Below are positions 33,899-42,323 of a DNA stretch of 60,251 nt, piece after piece (positions within the stretch are counted from its first letter, which is position 1; the number at the start of each line of letters is the position of its first letter). Source of the stretch: an uncultured Paracoccaceae bacterium (lineage in GTDB: Bacteria > Pseudomonadota > Alphaproteobacteria > Rhodobacterales > Rhodobacteraceae). The position numbers were made by a program, and so were the translations under genes. The notes below the pieces were generated by a model. The model was not told the DNA's origin. It made no database searches and worked only from the letters and a program-made list of their open reading frames with translations. The DNA lies in the NCBI GenBank assembly GCA_937146765.1, contig CAKZRP010000044.1, positions 1 through 60,251 of the forward strand, read 5' to 3'.

Positions 33899-35092
33899 AT
33901 GAAGCCATTTCAGAATTACAGGGTGATCGACACCACGCATGTGCTTGCCGGACCTTTTGCGGCATTCCAATTGGCCACTCTGGGGGCCGAGGTCATCAAG
34001 ATCGAGGATCCGAACGATCCCGATCAGGCTCGGTCACAGGGGCCGGACCGTGCAATGAATGACATCGGGATGGGGACGGCGTTTCTGGGGCAGGCCTCCA
34101 ACAAATCTTCGGTGGCCATCGACCTCAAGACGCCCGCGGGCAAGGAAGCGATGCTGCGCCTGCTGGACACGGCGGATGTGTTTATCGAGAACTACCGGCC
34201 CGGTGCCTTCGAAGCGCTCGGTCTCGGCTATGAGGACCTGCGGCGGCGCAATCCGGGTTTGATCTACTGTTCGCTCTCGGCCTTTGGCGCAACTGGCCCA
34301 AGGCGCGAACTGCGCGGCTACGACAATATCATCCAGGCCTTCTCCGGCTTTATGGCGATGACCGGTGATGATCCTGAGAAGCCCTTCAAATGCGGCGCGC
34401 CGATCATGGATTACGCCGCGGGGACGACCATGGCCTATGCGATCACGGCGGCACTCTTGCAACGGGCTCGCAATGGTGGAACCGGCAATTTTGTCGATGT
34501 CTCGATGCTGGATGTGGCGATGATGTTCGCGACCTCGCATGTTGCCTCCTATTTCTGGAACGGCAAGGCGCCGGCGCCGAAAGGCAATTGCTATGCCTTT
34601 GCAACGATCGGCATGTATCAGGCCAGCGACGTGCCCATGATGGTCTCGGCCTCGAACCTGAAGCAGCAGGCAAAGCTGTGGCGCCTGCTTGGGCGCGAGG
34701 ACATGGTCAAGCAGGACAACAATCAGCGCCTGGACTCCCATGCCGAGGAAACTGCGGTGCTTGATGTCGCATTTCGGGGGCGGACAGCTGCCGAATGGGA
34801 AGATCTCTTGCAGGCCGAGGGTATTCCCTGCGCCCGGATCCGCACCCTGGACGAGGCCCTGATGGACGGGCAGATGCAGGCGCGGCCGGTCTTGCATCGC
34901 TTCTCCGGCGGCACTGGGACGGTCGAAGGCATGACCACAACGCTGGCGGGGTTTCGGATGCAGGAGCATGGTCCCTCGCTCGATCAGCCGCCACAGCGAC
35001 TGGGGGCCCAGACGGTAAAGGTGCTGAGCGAACTTGGCTATAGCCCAGCCGAGATCGACAGCCTGCTGGAATCTGGCGTTATCGCTAAATGA
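33899..35092 (+). CDS. CaiB/BaiF-family CoA-transferase (copy 2)
   Basis: A 397-residue class III CoA-transferase, close paralogue of the one at 13195. Shared blocks include RVIDTTHVLAGP, VFIENYRPGAFEALGLGYEDL and LIYCSLSAFGATGPRR; the expected catalytic aspartate is D171 in IMDYAAGTTMAYA. The start MKPFQNYRVIDTT at 33899 matches the family N-terminus. It is divergent from the GH3 gene and upstream of the sugar ABC operon. Its duplicate status, along with Bug and LysR copies, suggests a second carboxylate route. Substrate unknown. Confidence 0.92.
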   Translation: MKPFQNYRVIDTTHVLAGPFAAFQLATLGAEVIKIEDPNDPDQARSQGPDRAMNDIGMGTAFLGQASNKSSVAIDLKTPAGKEAMLRLLDTADVFIENYRPGAFEALGLGYEDLRRRNPGLIYCSLSAFGATGPRRELRGYDNIIQAFSGFMAMTGDDPEKPFKCGAPIMDYAAGTTMAYAITAALLQRARNGGTGNFVDVSMLDVAMMFATSHVASYFWNGKAPAPKGNCYAFATIGMYQASDVPMMVSASNLKQQAKLWRLLGREDMVKQDNNQRLDSHAEETAVLDVAFRGRTAAEWEDLLQAEGIPCARIRTLDEALMDGQMQARPVLHRFSGGTGTVEGMTTTLAGFRMQEHGPSLDQPPQRLGAQTVKVLSELGYSPAEIDSLLESGVIAK

Positions 35093-35144
35093 ATCGGCAC
35101 GAAAACGCGGCTCTTGGCACCCCGAGAGGTCGGAATTCATGATT

Positions 35145-35185
35145 GATTTCAACAGGTAATACAGAATGTTTTAACTGTTGAAATC
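35145..35185. promoter_or_regulatory. 11-bp perfect inverted repeat before the sugar ABC operon
   Basis: GATTTCAACAG (35145-35155) and CTGTTGAAATC (35175-35185) are perfect inverted copies separated by 19 bp, so the half-site centres are 30 bp apart, about three helical turns. It lies 53 bp after the CoA-transferase stop and 143 bp before the binding-protein start, in an AT-rich patch. It could be an operator of the sugar ABC operon or a hairpin ending the upstream transcript; there is no U-tract. Confidence 0.6.
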
Positions 35186-35327
35186 TTCGCTGCGTTGACG
35201 ACACCCCCCTTGGGAAAAGAGATTTGACCGCATCGCCGAGCGCGACAAGAACAGCCTGCTTCCGGCGGAACGGGAGTGCCCGACGGGTTCCAAGTTTCCA
35301 ACGAAGAAACATACGACAGAGGAGAAT

Positions 35328-36563
35328 ATGATGAACAAGCTACACTCCATGAGTTTCGGCGCGCTGATGGCGGCGACGGCACTTCCAGCCCTCGCGGCCG
35401 ATCTGGAAGTCACCCATTGGTGGACCGCAGGGGCCGAAGCCGCCGGGATCCGTGTCATCGCCGATGCCTTCCAGAAAAGCGGCAACACCTGGGTCGACGG
35501 AGCCATTGCAGGGGCCGGTGGCGCTGCCCGTCCGCTGATCACCAGCCGGATCACCGGCGGCGATCCGATGGGGGCCACGCAGTTCACCCACAGCGCCGCA
35601 ATGCGCGAGCTGATCGAAGCGGGCTTCATGCGCGACGTTACGGAGATCGCCGAAGCGCAGGGCTGGAAAGAACAGATCTTCCCGCAATCGCTGCTGGAAA
35701 GCTGCACCTTCGAGGGCAAGCTCTATTGCGTCCCCTCCAACATCCATTCGCAGCAGTGGCTTTGGCTGAACAACGCGGCCTTCGAGGAGAACGGTCTGAC
35801 TGTTCCGCAATACTGGGACGAATTTGTCGCCGCCGGTCCGGTGCTGCGCGAGAAAGGCATCATTCCTCTGGCGCAGGGCCAGCAGGCCTGGCAAATCCAG
35901 CTGATGTTCAACGTGCTGATGGTGTCGATCGGCGGACCGGATCTGTTTGACAAGGTCTATGGCGATCTCGATGCAGAATACGCAGCTGGCGCTGAGGTTG
36001 CCAAGGTCTTCAAGGCGGCCGCGGAGGCGCGGGATCTGATGACCGGCTCCAATGTGCAGGCCTGGAACGAGGCGGCGCATCTCGTTATCGACGGGCGCGC
36101 CGGCGGCCAGATCATGGGCGATTGGGTGCAGGGCGAGTTCATGCAGGCCGGGCTTAAGGCAGGCGCGGATTTTTCCTGCCTGCCGGGCCTCGGGGTTCAC
36201 GAATACATCACGGCTGCGGGCGACGCCTTTTACTTCCCCAAGGTCGAGGATGCGGAAATCACCGCCGCGCAGGACGCACTGGCCAGCGCCATCGTTGCAC
36301 CTATAACGCAAGTCGACTTTACCGCGGCTAAGGGGGCGCTTCCCGTGCGCCGGGACGTTGAGCTGAGCAATCCGACACCCTGCATGGAAAAGGGCATGGA
36401 GATCCTCAAGGCAGGCCAGGTCGTCGAAAGCGTCAATACCATGGTGTCGCCGGATACTGTCGGTCGCGTGACGGACCTTGTCGTCGAGTTCTTTGCCGAC
36501 CCGGGCTTTGTGCCTGAAACCGCACAGAAGGAATTTGCCGAGATCATCGCAACCGCGGACTGA
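35328..36563 (+). CDS. Sugar ABC transporter substrate-binding protein (glucose/mannose type)
   Basis: A 411-residue family 1 extracellular solute-binding protein. Residues 1-24 (ending LPALAAD) are a signal peptide. LEVTHWWTAGAEAAGIRVIADAF, FTHSAAMRELIEAGF, YCVPSNIHSQQWLWLNNAAF and MGDWVQGEF resemble glucose/mannose binding proteins (GtsA type). Two adjacent ATGs (35328, 35331) follow a GAGGAGA site; the second has the better spacing. It is the first gene of the four-gene ABC operon and is followed by a 9-bp hairpin, suggesting it is made in excess over the permeases. Confidence 0.9.
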   Translation: MMNKLHSMSFGALMAATALPALAADLEVTHWWTAGAEAAGIRVIADAFQKSGNTWVDGAIAGAGGAARPLITSRITGGDPMGATQFTHSAAMRELIEAGFMRDVTEIAEAQGWKEQIFPQSLLESCTFEGKLYCVPSNIHSQQWLWLNNAAFEENGLTVPQYWDEFVAAGPVLREKGIIPLAQGQQAWQIQLMFNVLMVSIGGPDLFDKVYGDLDAEYAAGAEVAKVFKAAAEARDLMTGSNVQAWNEAAHLVIDGRAGGQIMGDWVQGEFMQAGLKAGADFSCLPGLGVHEYITAAGDAFYFPKVEDAEITAAQDALASAIVAPITQVDFTAAKGALPVRRDVELSNPTPCMEKGMEILKAGQVVESVNTMVSPDTVGRVTDLVVEFFADPGFVPETAQKEFAEIIATAD

Positions 36564-36570
36564 CAGATCG

Positions 36571-36600
36571 GGCGCGGACAAAAACGCTGCAGTCCGCGCC
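36571..36600 (+). other. Hairpin after the sugar-binding-protein gene
   Basis: GGCGCGGAC (36571-36579) and GTCCGCGCC (36592-36600) form a perfect 9-bp stem with a 12-nt loop, 7 bp after the stop codon. No U-tract follows; it probably stabilises the upstream cistron. Confidence 0.65.
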
Positions 36601-36636
36601 ACCCTTCCACATCCCTAAAATCATCGGAGACTTGCA

Positions 36637-37530
36637 ATGTCGCAGAGCGGCAAACCGACAGGGCTGTTCAAAAATCTGAGTGCCAAGATTGCCGCCATTC
36701 CGATGGTGCTGACGGCGCTTGTGATCTTTGTGGGCTGCTCTGTCTGGACAATCGTCTTTTCCTTTACGAACTCACGCCTGCTGCCCAGTGCCAATTGGGT
36801 CGGCCTCGATCAGTACGAACGCCTGTGGAGCACCCGCCGGTGGATGATCTCGATCGAGAACCTTGCGATCTACGGCATCCTCATGCTGATCCTCGCGCTG
36901 GTTGTCGGCTTCCTTCTTGCGGCCCTGATCGATCAGAAAATCCGGTTCGAGGACGGGTTCAGAACGATTTTTCTGTACCCCTATGCGCTCAGTTTCATCG
37001 TGACGGGCCTGGTTTGGCAATGGCTGTTGAACCCGGAATTCGGGGTGCAGAACGCCGTGCGCAACCTTGGCTTTGAAACCTTCAGCTTCGATCCGCTCTA
37101 CAACCCGGACACCGTCCTTTATGGCGTGCTGATCGCTGGACTGTGGCACACCAGCGGGCTGGTCATGTGCCTGATGCTGGCGGGGCTGCGGGGGATCGAC
37201 GAGGATGTCTGGAAAGCCACCAAGATCGACGGCATCCCGGCCTGGAAGACCTATATCGTCGTCGTCATCCCGATGATGCGCCCGGTCTTCATCACCACGC
37301 TGGTGCTGGTGACCTCCGGAATCATCAAGCTTTACGATCTGGTCATCGCTCAAACAGGCGGTGGTCCGGGTCTGGCCTCTGAGGTGCCCGCCAAATTCGT
37401 TTTCGACATGATGTTCGTTTCACAAAACCTTGCTCAGGGCTTTGCCGCTTCGACCATGATGCTGGTCGCCGTGATCTTCGTCATCATTCCCTGGGCCTAT
37501 CTGGAATTCGGAGGCAAGAAACATGGCTGA
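36637..37530 (+). CDS. Sugar ABC transporter permease (MalF-type)
   Basis: A 297-residue inner-membrane protein with six hydrophobic segments and the EAA loop DEDVWKATKIDGIPAWKTYIVVVIPMM. LYPYALSFIVTGLVWQWLLNPEFG is typical of MalF/GtsB-type sugar permeases. A CGGAGA site lies 7 nt before the ATG. Its stop overlaps the start of the next permease by 8 nt (ATGGCTGA), so the two subunits are translationally coupled. Confidence 0.92.
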   Translation: MSQSGKPTGLFKNLSAKIAAIPMVLTALVIFVGCSVWTIVFSFTNSRLLPSANWVGLDQYERLWSTRRWMISIENLAIYGILMLILALVVGFLLAALIDQKIRFEDGFRTIFLYPYALSFIVTGLVWQWLLNPEFGVQNAVRNLGFETFSFDPLYNPDTVLYGVLIAGLWHTSGLVMCLMLAGLRGIDEDVWKATKIDGIPAWKTYIVVVIPMMRPVFITTLVLVTSGIIKLYDLVIAQTGGGPGLASEVPAKFVFDMMFVSQNLAQGFAASTMMLVAVIFVIIPWAYLEFGGKKHG

Positions 37531-38440
37531 CGTCACCACCACCATGCAGCGCCCCAGCCCGGCACATGCCTCCGGGCCGAAGCCCCGCCGGGCCTTCAGC
37601 CGCAGGAATATCATGATCTACAGCATCCTGTTCGTGCTGGCGGTCTATTATCTGCTGCCCTTCTACGTGATGCTGATGACCTCGCTCAAAGGCCTGACCG
37701 AGATCCGCACCGGCAATATCTTTGCCCCGCCGGTGGAGATCACTTTCGAGCCCTGGGCGAAGGCCTGGTCCACCGTCTGTACCGGGCTGAACTGCGATGG
37801 CCTGTCGCGCGGGTTCTGGAACTCGGTCAAGATCACGGTGCCATCGGTTTTCTTTTCCATCACCGTGGCTTCGGTCAACGGCTACGCGCTGTCCATGTGG
37901 CGGTTCAAGGGGGCGAATGTCTTCTTCACCATCCTGATCATTGGCGCCTTCATTCCCTATCAGGTGATGATCTACCCGATTGTTGTGCTGCTGCGGGAAA
38001 TGGGCCTTTATGGCAACCTGGGCGGCCTGGTGCTGGTGCACACAATCTTTGGTATGCCGATCCTGACCCTTCTGTTCCGCAACTATTTCTCCTCGGTGCC
38101 GGAAGAGCTGTTCAAGGCGGCGCGCGTCGACGGGGCCCGGTTCTGGACGATCTATTTCAAGATCATGCTGCCGATGGCGCTGCCGATCTTCGTGGTGGCG
38201 GTGATCCTGCAAACCACCGCGATCTGGAACGACTTCTTGTTCGGGGTGATCTATACCCGCCCCGAAAACTATCCGATGACGGTTCAGCTGAACAACATCG
38301 TCAACTCCGTCACCGGGGTGAAGGAATACAACGTCAATATGGCGGCGACGCTGCTGTCCGGGGTTGTCCCGCTCACCATCTATTTTCTCTCTGGCAAGCT
38401 CTTCGTGCGCGGCATCGCTGCCGGCGCCGTGAAAGGATAA
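37523..38440 (+). CDS. Sugar ABC transporter permease (MalG-type)
   Basis: A 305-residue membrane protein with six transmembrane segments. The N-terminal cytoplasmic tail (1-30) is followed by ILFVLAVYYLLPFYVMLMTSLKG, and the EAA loop appears as EELFKAARVDGARFWTIYFKIMLPMALP. The ending SGKLFVRGIAAGAVKG is characteristic of MalG/GtsC proteins. Pairs with the preceding permease; the ATPase gene begins 4 bp after its stop. Confidence 0.92.
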   Translation: MADVTTTMQRPSPAHASGPKPRRAFSRRNIMIYSILFVLAVYYLLPFYVMLMTSLKGLTEIRTGNIFAPPVEITFEPWAKAWSTVCTGLNCDGLSRGFWNSVKITVPSVFFSITVASVNGYALSMWRFKGANVFFTILIIGAFIPYQVMIYPIVVLLREMGLYGNLGGLVLVHTIFGMPILTLLFRNYFSSVPEELFKAARVDGARFWTIYFKIMLPMALPIFVVAVILQTTAIWNDFLFGVIYTRPENYPMTVQLNNIVNSVTGVKEYNVNMAATLLSGVVPLTIYFLSGKLFVRGIAAGAVKG

Positions 38441-38444
38441 GGTC

Positions 38445-39530
38445 ATGCAGCCAAGCGTTTCGATCCAGAACCTCAAGCTCGACTTCGGCTCCGTCTCGGT
38501 CCTGCGCGATCTCAACCTCGACATCGGTCAGGGTGAGTTCCTCGTGCTCCTGGGCAGTTCCGGTTGCGGCAAGTCCACCCTGCTCAACTGTATCGCAGGT
38601 CTGCTTGAGCCGACCGAAGGGGCCATTCACATCAACGGCCAGAACGTCACCTGGGCCGAGCCCTCGGACCGCGGCATCGGCATGGTGTTCCAGTCCTACG
38701 CGCTCTATCCGCAGATGACGGTCGAGGGCAATCTGACCTTTGGTCTCAAGAACGCGAAGATGCCGAAGGAGGAGATCAAGCGCCGCGTGGCCCGTGCCGC
38801 CGAAGTGCTGCAGATCGAGCCCCTGCTCAAGCGCAAGCCTGCCGCCCTGTCCGGTGGGCAGCGTCAGCGGGTGGCAATCGGGCGGGCGCTGGTGCGCGAT
38901 GTCGACGTCTTTCTGTTCGATGAGCCTTTGTCGAACCTCGATGCCAAACTGCGTGCGGATCTGCGGGTCGAGATCAAGCGGCTGCACCAGCGGCTGCGAA
39001 ACACGATGATCTACGTGACCCATGATCAGGTCGAGGCGATGACTCTCGCCGACCGGATCGCGATCATGAAAGGCGGCGTGGTCATGCAGTTGGACGCGCC
39101 CGGGGTGATCTACAACAAGCCCGCCAACAAATATGTCGCCGATTTCATTGGCTCGCCCTCGATGAACTTTTTCGCCACGACGCTGGACAGTACCCGTGAG
39201 CCGAAGGTCAGGATCGCGGGCAAGGATGTGTATCTGACGGGTTACGAGTTTACGCGCCCCGGCATCAGCGGCGACGTCTGGTTCGGCATCCGCCCCGAAC
39301 ATATCGTGACAGGTGAGTTGGCCGACATGGCCCCCGCCCAGTTCGAAGTGGCCGCCGAACTCGCGGAGCCGATGGGCGCTGAAACGCTGATCTGGTCAAC
39401 GCTTGACGGCGCGCCCCTGCGGTTCCGTGTGGATGGTCAGATGACGGTGTCCCCCGGCGATATGATCCGGATCGGCTTCGATCCCGCCCGGGCGTCGATC
39501 TTTGACACGGTCGAGGAACTGCGCATCTGA
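38445..39530 (+). CDS. Sugar ABC transporter ATP-binding protein (UgpC/MsmX type)
   Basis: A 361-residue ATPase of the UgpC/MsmX/GtsD group. Walker A GSSGCGKST lies near residues 37-45, the Q-loop in MVFQSYALYPQMTV, the signature in LSGGQRQRVAIGRALV and Walker B in VFLFDEPLSNLDA. The C-terminal third is a TOBE regulatory domain (VWFGIRPEHI, ETLIWSTLDGAPLRFRVDG). It powers the two preceding permeases. Members of this group are often promiscuous and can serve several sugar importers. Confidence 0.94.
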   Translation: MQPSVSIQNLKLDFGSVSVLRDLNLDIGQGEFLVLLGSSGCGKSTLLNCIAGLLEPTEGAIHINGQNVTWAEPSDRGIGMVFQSYALYPQMTVEGNLTFGLKNAKMPKEEIKRRVARAAEVLQIEPLLKRKPAALSGGQRQRVAIGRALVRDVDVFLFDEPLSNLDAKLRADLRVEIKRLHQRLRNTMIYVTHDQVEAMTLADRIAIMKGGVVMQLDAPGVIYNKPANKYVADFIGSPSMNFFATTLDSTREPKVRIAGKDVYLTGYEFTRPGISGDVWFGIRPEHIVTGELADMAPAQFEVAAELAEPMGAETLIWSTLDGAPLRFRVDGQMTVSPGDMIRIGFDPARASIFDTVEELRI

Positions 39531-39540
39531 AGGCCTGACA

Positions 39541-39571
39541 GAAACCGGCGTCGGCCTCCGGCGCCGGCTTT
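39541..39571. terminator. Bidirectional terminator, sugar ABC operon / hydrolase operon
   Basis: GAAACCGGCG and CGCCGGCTTTC (arms CCGGCG 39545-39550, CGCCGG 39562-39567) form a hairpin flanked by A and T tracts, with one bulged C, between convergent genes ending at 39530 and 39575. Confidence 0.6.
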
Positions 39572-39574
39572 CGA

Positions 39575-40363
39575 TCAGGCCAGGCTCAGGAACTCTTTTG
39601 CCGCTTTGTTGAAGGCCTCTGGGCACTCGACATTGACCGAATGGCCTCCGGGCAGGTCCGTGATCGCGATCTCGGGGTGGGTGGTTGAAAGCCAGTCGCG
39701 GAGCGGCTGGAATTTCCGTTCGGCCTGGCCGTTGATCAACAATGTCGGAACCGACAATTCGGCGAGCCTGTCGCGTACTGACAGGCGCGGCAAGCTCTCT
39801 TGCATCAGCAACGCCAGGCTTTCCGGAGCCACGAGGTCGGCTTGTTCTGAAAGCGTTTCTCGCAGGTCTGCGGGAAAACGCCGGGCATTGGCCGGGTGGT
39901 AGGGCAGTTTGCGCAGGGTGTCGGTGCCGCCGTGCCGGACTGTGAGGGCAAGGCTACGCCTTGCCTCGATCTGGGCTTCGGTCTCGGTCTCGCGCAGGGC
40001 CGCATTTGCATTGGTAAAGATCACCCGGGCACAGGCTTCGGGAAAGGCCAGAGCATAGCCCAATACGAGACCCGCCCCGAAGCTTTGGCCGCAGAGGTGC
40101 CATCGCGCGATGCCGAGCGAGGTGCGGAGCCGGTCAAGGGCTTCAATGAGGTTTTCCGGTCGCGCCTGTTCCGGCTGTTGCGGTGCTGGACTGTCGCCAT
40201 GACCGGGCAAGTCTATGCGGATCAGCCGATAGTGCCGCGACAGATCCAGGTTCGGTTTCCAGATCTCTCGGGTGACCAGCAGGCCATGCACCATGAGTAA
40301 AGGCGGCAACCCGGTGTCGGGTGCCGCCTCAATCGCGAAGGGAAGGGCAGTAGACCGGCTCAC
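39575..40363 (-). CDS. Alpha/beta hydrolase
   Basis: A 262-residue alpha/beta-hydrolase. The nucleophile is S94 in CGQSFGAG, the oxyanion-hole motif is MVHGLLVTREIW near 24-35 and the catalytic histidine lies in DLPGGHSVNVECPE near the C-terminus. It resembles the 3-oxoadipate enol-lactonase/esterase group in general shape, but the substrate is not predictable. It overlaps the preceding hydrolase gene by ATGA, so the two are probably made together. No signal peptide. Confidence 0.85.
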   Translation of the reverse strand: MSRSTALPFAIEAAPDTGLPPLLMVHGLLVTREIWKPNLDLSRHYRLIRIDLPGHGDSPAPQQPEQARPENLIEALDRLRTSLGIARWHLCGQSFGAGLVLGYALAFPEACARVIFTNANAALRETETEAQIEARRSLALTVRHGGTDTLRKLPYHPANARRFPADLRETLSEQADLVAPESLALLMQESLPRLSVRDRLAELSVPTLLINGQAERKFQPLRDWLSTTHPEIAITDLPGGHSVNVECPEAFNKAAKEFLSLA

Positions 40364-41064
40364 AACAAGGACCGGTCTTGCAGCCAGTTGCCTATCGTAT
40401 GGGCGACTTCCTCGGGTTTCTCGAAGGGCAACAGGTGGCCGCCTCCGGCAATCACAACCGATTGCGCATCGGGTATCTGCGCGGCGATGGCCCCATGAAC
40501 CGCCTCGGTCGACAAATGATCCTCGGCTCCGGTTATCAACAACACCGGGAAGGGAAACGCGCCAATATAGGCCGTTGCATCCGGGCGATGGAGCAGGGCC
40601 AGGTTCTGGCGCTCATGGGTTTCAGGACCGCAGTCGATGACCATCTGGCGGATTTGGGCGACAAGATCGGCGTTCCTGGCGCTGTCCCTGGACAGGACTT
40701 TGGAGACCCAGTTCTCTGCATAGCGGACCATGTCGGCATTGGCCGCGTCGATGCGCGATTGCCGATGATCCTTTTCGTCAGCAGCCGGGCCCTCGGCGCT
40801 GGTGCTCGACAGGACCAATGCCTTGATCCGTTCCGGGGCCTGGCGGCCCAATTCCATCGCCACGCGACCGCCCATGGAATGCGCGATCACGATCAATTCG
40901 CCGGAGGTTTCAGACAGGATGCGTTCGGCCATCTGTTCCAGTGTTGCATCCCGTGTGGTGTCTGCAACATGGATCGCCTCCACATGCGGTTGCAAGGACA
41001 GGGCGACGGGGGCCCAGGTGCGGGCGTCCGACATGATGCCGGGGACAGTGACAAGAGTGACCAT
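40360..41064 (-). CDS. Alpha/beta hydrolase
   Basis: A 234-residue alpha/beta-hydrolase. The nucleophile is S63 in IAHSMGGRVAME and the catalytic histidine is in VVIAGGGHLLPFEKPEEVA near the end; LLITGAEDHLSTEAV carries the usual acid residue. The ATG at 41064 is preferred; a TTG at 41076 would add four residues. It is first of a two-gene minus-strand operon with the hydrolase ending at 39575. The candidate motif CAGACCAAACCCAATG lies about 95-108 bp upstream. Substrate unknown; an ester or lactone is likely. Confidence 0.83.
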   Translation of the reverse strand: MVTLVTVPGIMSDARTWAPVALSLQPHVEAIHVADTTRDATLEQMAERILSETSGELIVIAHSMGGRVAMELGRQAPERIKALVLSSTSAEGPAADEKDHRQSRIDAANADMVRYAENWVSKVLSRDSARNADLVAQIRQMVIDCGPETHERQNLALLHRPDATAYIGAFPFPVLLITGAEDHLSTEAVHGAIAAQIPDAQSVVIAGGGHLLPFEKPEEVAHTIGNWLQDRSLL

Positions 41065-41156
41065 CGGGGGTTCCAATCTATTGCAAGCGTCAATCTGGGT
41101 TTGGGTGCGTTTCTATCAGCCCACGGCAGGGTCCGGGACCTGATGAAAGGTTAGTG

Positions 41157-41172
41157 CAGACCAAACCCAATG
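41157..41172 (+). promoter_or_regulatory. Candidate regulon motif upstream of the hydrolase pair
   Basis: CAGACCAAACCCAATG shares CAGACCAAACC with the site upstream of tctB (9889). It lies about 93-108 bp upstream of the hydrolase start at 41064. Confidence 0.45.
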
Positions 41173-41195
41173 CCCCCCGGAGCAGGAGGGGCACC

Positions 41196-41206
41196 GGGGG
41201 GGGGGG
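41196..41206 (+). repeat. Eleven-base G homopolymer
   Basis: A run of 11 G bases in the 194-bp gap between the Bug3 stop and the hydrolase start. Such runs slip during replication and sequencing, so length may vary or be an assembly artefact. Confidence 0.8.
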
Positions 41207-41258
41207 CGTGGATCAGGATGGGCGGCAGCATTGCCGACCGTCCTATTTTCACAGGCGG

Positions 41259-42239
41259 CTACTTGACCCCGGCAGCTTCGAGCCCCTTGACCGCAAGCGC
41301 GTCCAGCTTCTTGGCGAAAGCTTCGTACTCCTTGGGTCCAAGGAAACGCGGAACAACGCCAGATGTCGCCTCATATTGCTTGAACTCCGCTGCGTTCACG
41401 GCCTCTTGCAGACCGGCAGCCAGTTTCTGCTTGATCTCCTCCGGAACACCGGCTGGGGCGACAAGCCCGCGGATCTGCTGCCAATCCGTGTCCACGTCAT
41501 ATCCCAGTTCGGTGTAGGTTGGCGCATCTGGCAAAGCAGGGTTGCGTTGATCCGAAAGAACGCCGATCACGCGAACGCGGCCTGCCTCGACGAATTCGCG
41601 CAGGGACCCGGCATTTGCCGAGCCGACATCGACATGGCCCCCCAATACATTGGCGATGGTGTCCGCCGTGTTGTTATATCCGACCCAGTTGATGTCGATC
41701 CCGGCGGCATTGGTTGCCAGTTCCGAGGCGACGTTGGACACTGACCCGATGGAGCCGAAGCCGCCGACATTCGGCGCGGTGCCAGATCCTTTTACCGCAG
41801 TGACAAAGTCGTCAAACGATTGGTAAGGGCTGTCTTTCGAAACGAACAGCATGTAGCTGTCCTGTTGCAACATGGCGATCCAGTCGAAATCGTCGATGGC
41901 AAAGACGCCCTCCAGGTTCGTCTTCATTGCCGTGAACTGCGTCAGTGTATTGACGCCCAGCGTGTACCCGTCGGGTTTCGCCGCCTTGATGATGGTCATC
42001 TGTGTCGCGCCGCCGCCACCGGGCTTGTTCACCACGATGACATCCTGGCCAAAGACCTGTTCGGCCGCTTGCGCAAGGTTGCGCGCCAGGATGTCGGTCG
42101 GCCCCCCGGGGCCATTCGGAATGACGATCTCGATGGGTCTACTCGGCCAATCGGCGAGGTCTTCGGCGCCGGCGACCGGGAGCGCAGAAAAGGCACCGGC
42201 GGCGAAGAGGGCAAGGCAAAGCCTGGACTGGATTTTCAT
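41259..42239 (-). CDS. Periplasmic solute-binding protein of the Bug family (Bug3, orphan)
   Basis: A 326-residue Bug protein. Residues 1-25 are a signal peptide (ending LPVAGAED). IEIVIPNGPGGPTDILARNLAQ, VIVVNKPGGGGATQM and AKPDGYTLGVNTLTQFTAMKTNLEGVF place it in the same subgroup as Bug1 and Bug2. No carrier genes are adjacent. The ATG at 42239 has GGGAGA 7 nt upstream. Its promoter carries two tandem imperfect palindromes (42255-42292) and a GACTATTGGTTGGG motif shared with the acyl-CoA dehydrogenase promoter. Confidence 0.92.
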   Translation of the reverse strand: MKIQSRLCLALFAAGAFSALPVAGAEDLADWPSRPIEIVIPNGPGGPTDILARNLAQAAEQVFGQDVIVVNKPGGGGATQMTIIKAAKPDGYTLGVNTLTQFTAMKTNLEGVFAIDDFDWIAMLQQDSYMLFVSKDSPYQSFDDFVTAVKGSGTAPNVGGFGSIGSVSNVASELATNAAGIDINWVGYNNTADTIANVLGGHVDVGSANAGSLREFVEAGRVRVIGVLSDQRNPALPDAPTYTELGYDVDTDWQQIRGLVAPAGVPEEIKQKLAAGLQEAVNAAEFKQYEATSGVVPRFLGPKEYEAFAKKLDALAVKGLEAAGVK

Positions 42240-42254
42240 TGATCTTCTCCCTGT

Positions 42255-42292
42255 ATTGATTGCAGTCAATACGAAAATAGACTGCAGTCATA
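42255..42292. promoter_or_regulatory. Two tandem imperfect palindromes upstream of Bug3
   Basis: ATTGATTGCAGTCAAT (42255-42270) and ATAGACTGCAGTCATA (42277-42292) match at 12 of 16 positions and are exactly 22 bp apart, two helical turns. Each is nearly palindromic around TGCA. They lie 16-53 bp before the Bug3 start, overlapping its likely promoter, as expected for a repressor operator. Confidence 0.6.
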
Positions 42293-42323
42293 TCCTCCCT
42301 GCGGAATGTAGGGCTTTGAAGGA

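Noticed and set aside
42255..42292. Reading the tandem palindromes as a CRISPR-like or IS terminal repeat
   Set aside because: Only two 16-bp units 22 bp apart directly at a promoter; operator sites explain them better.
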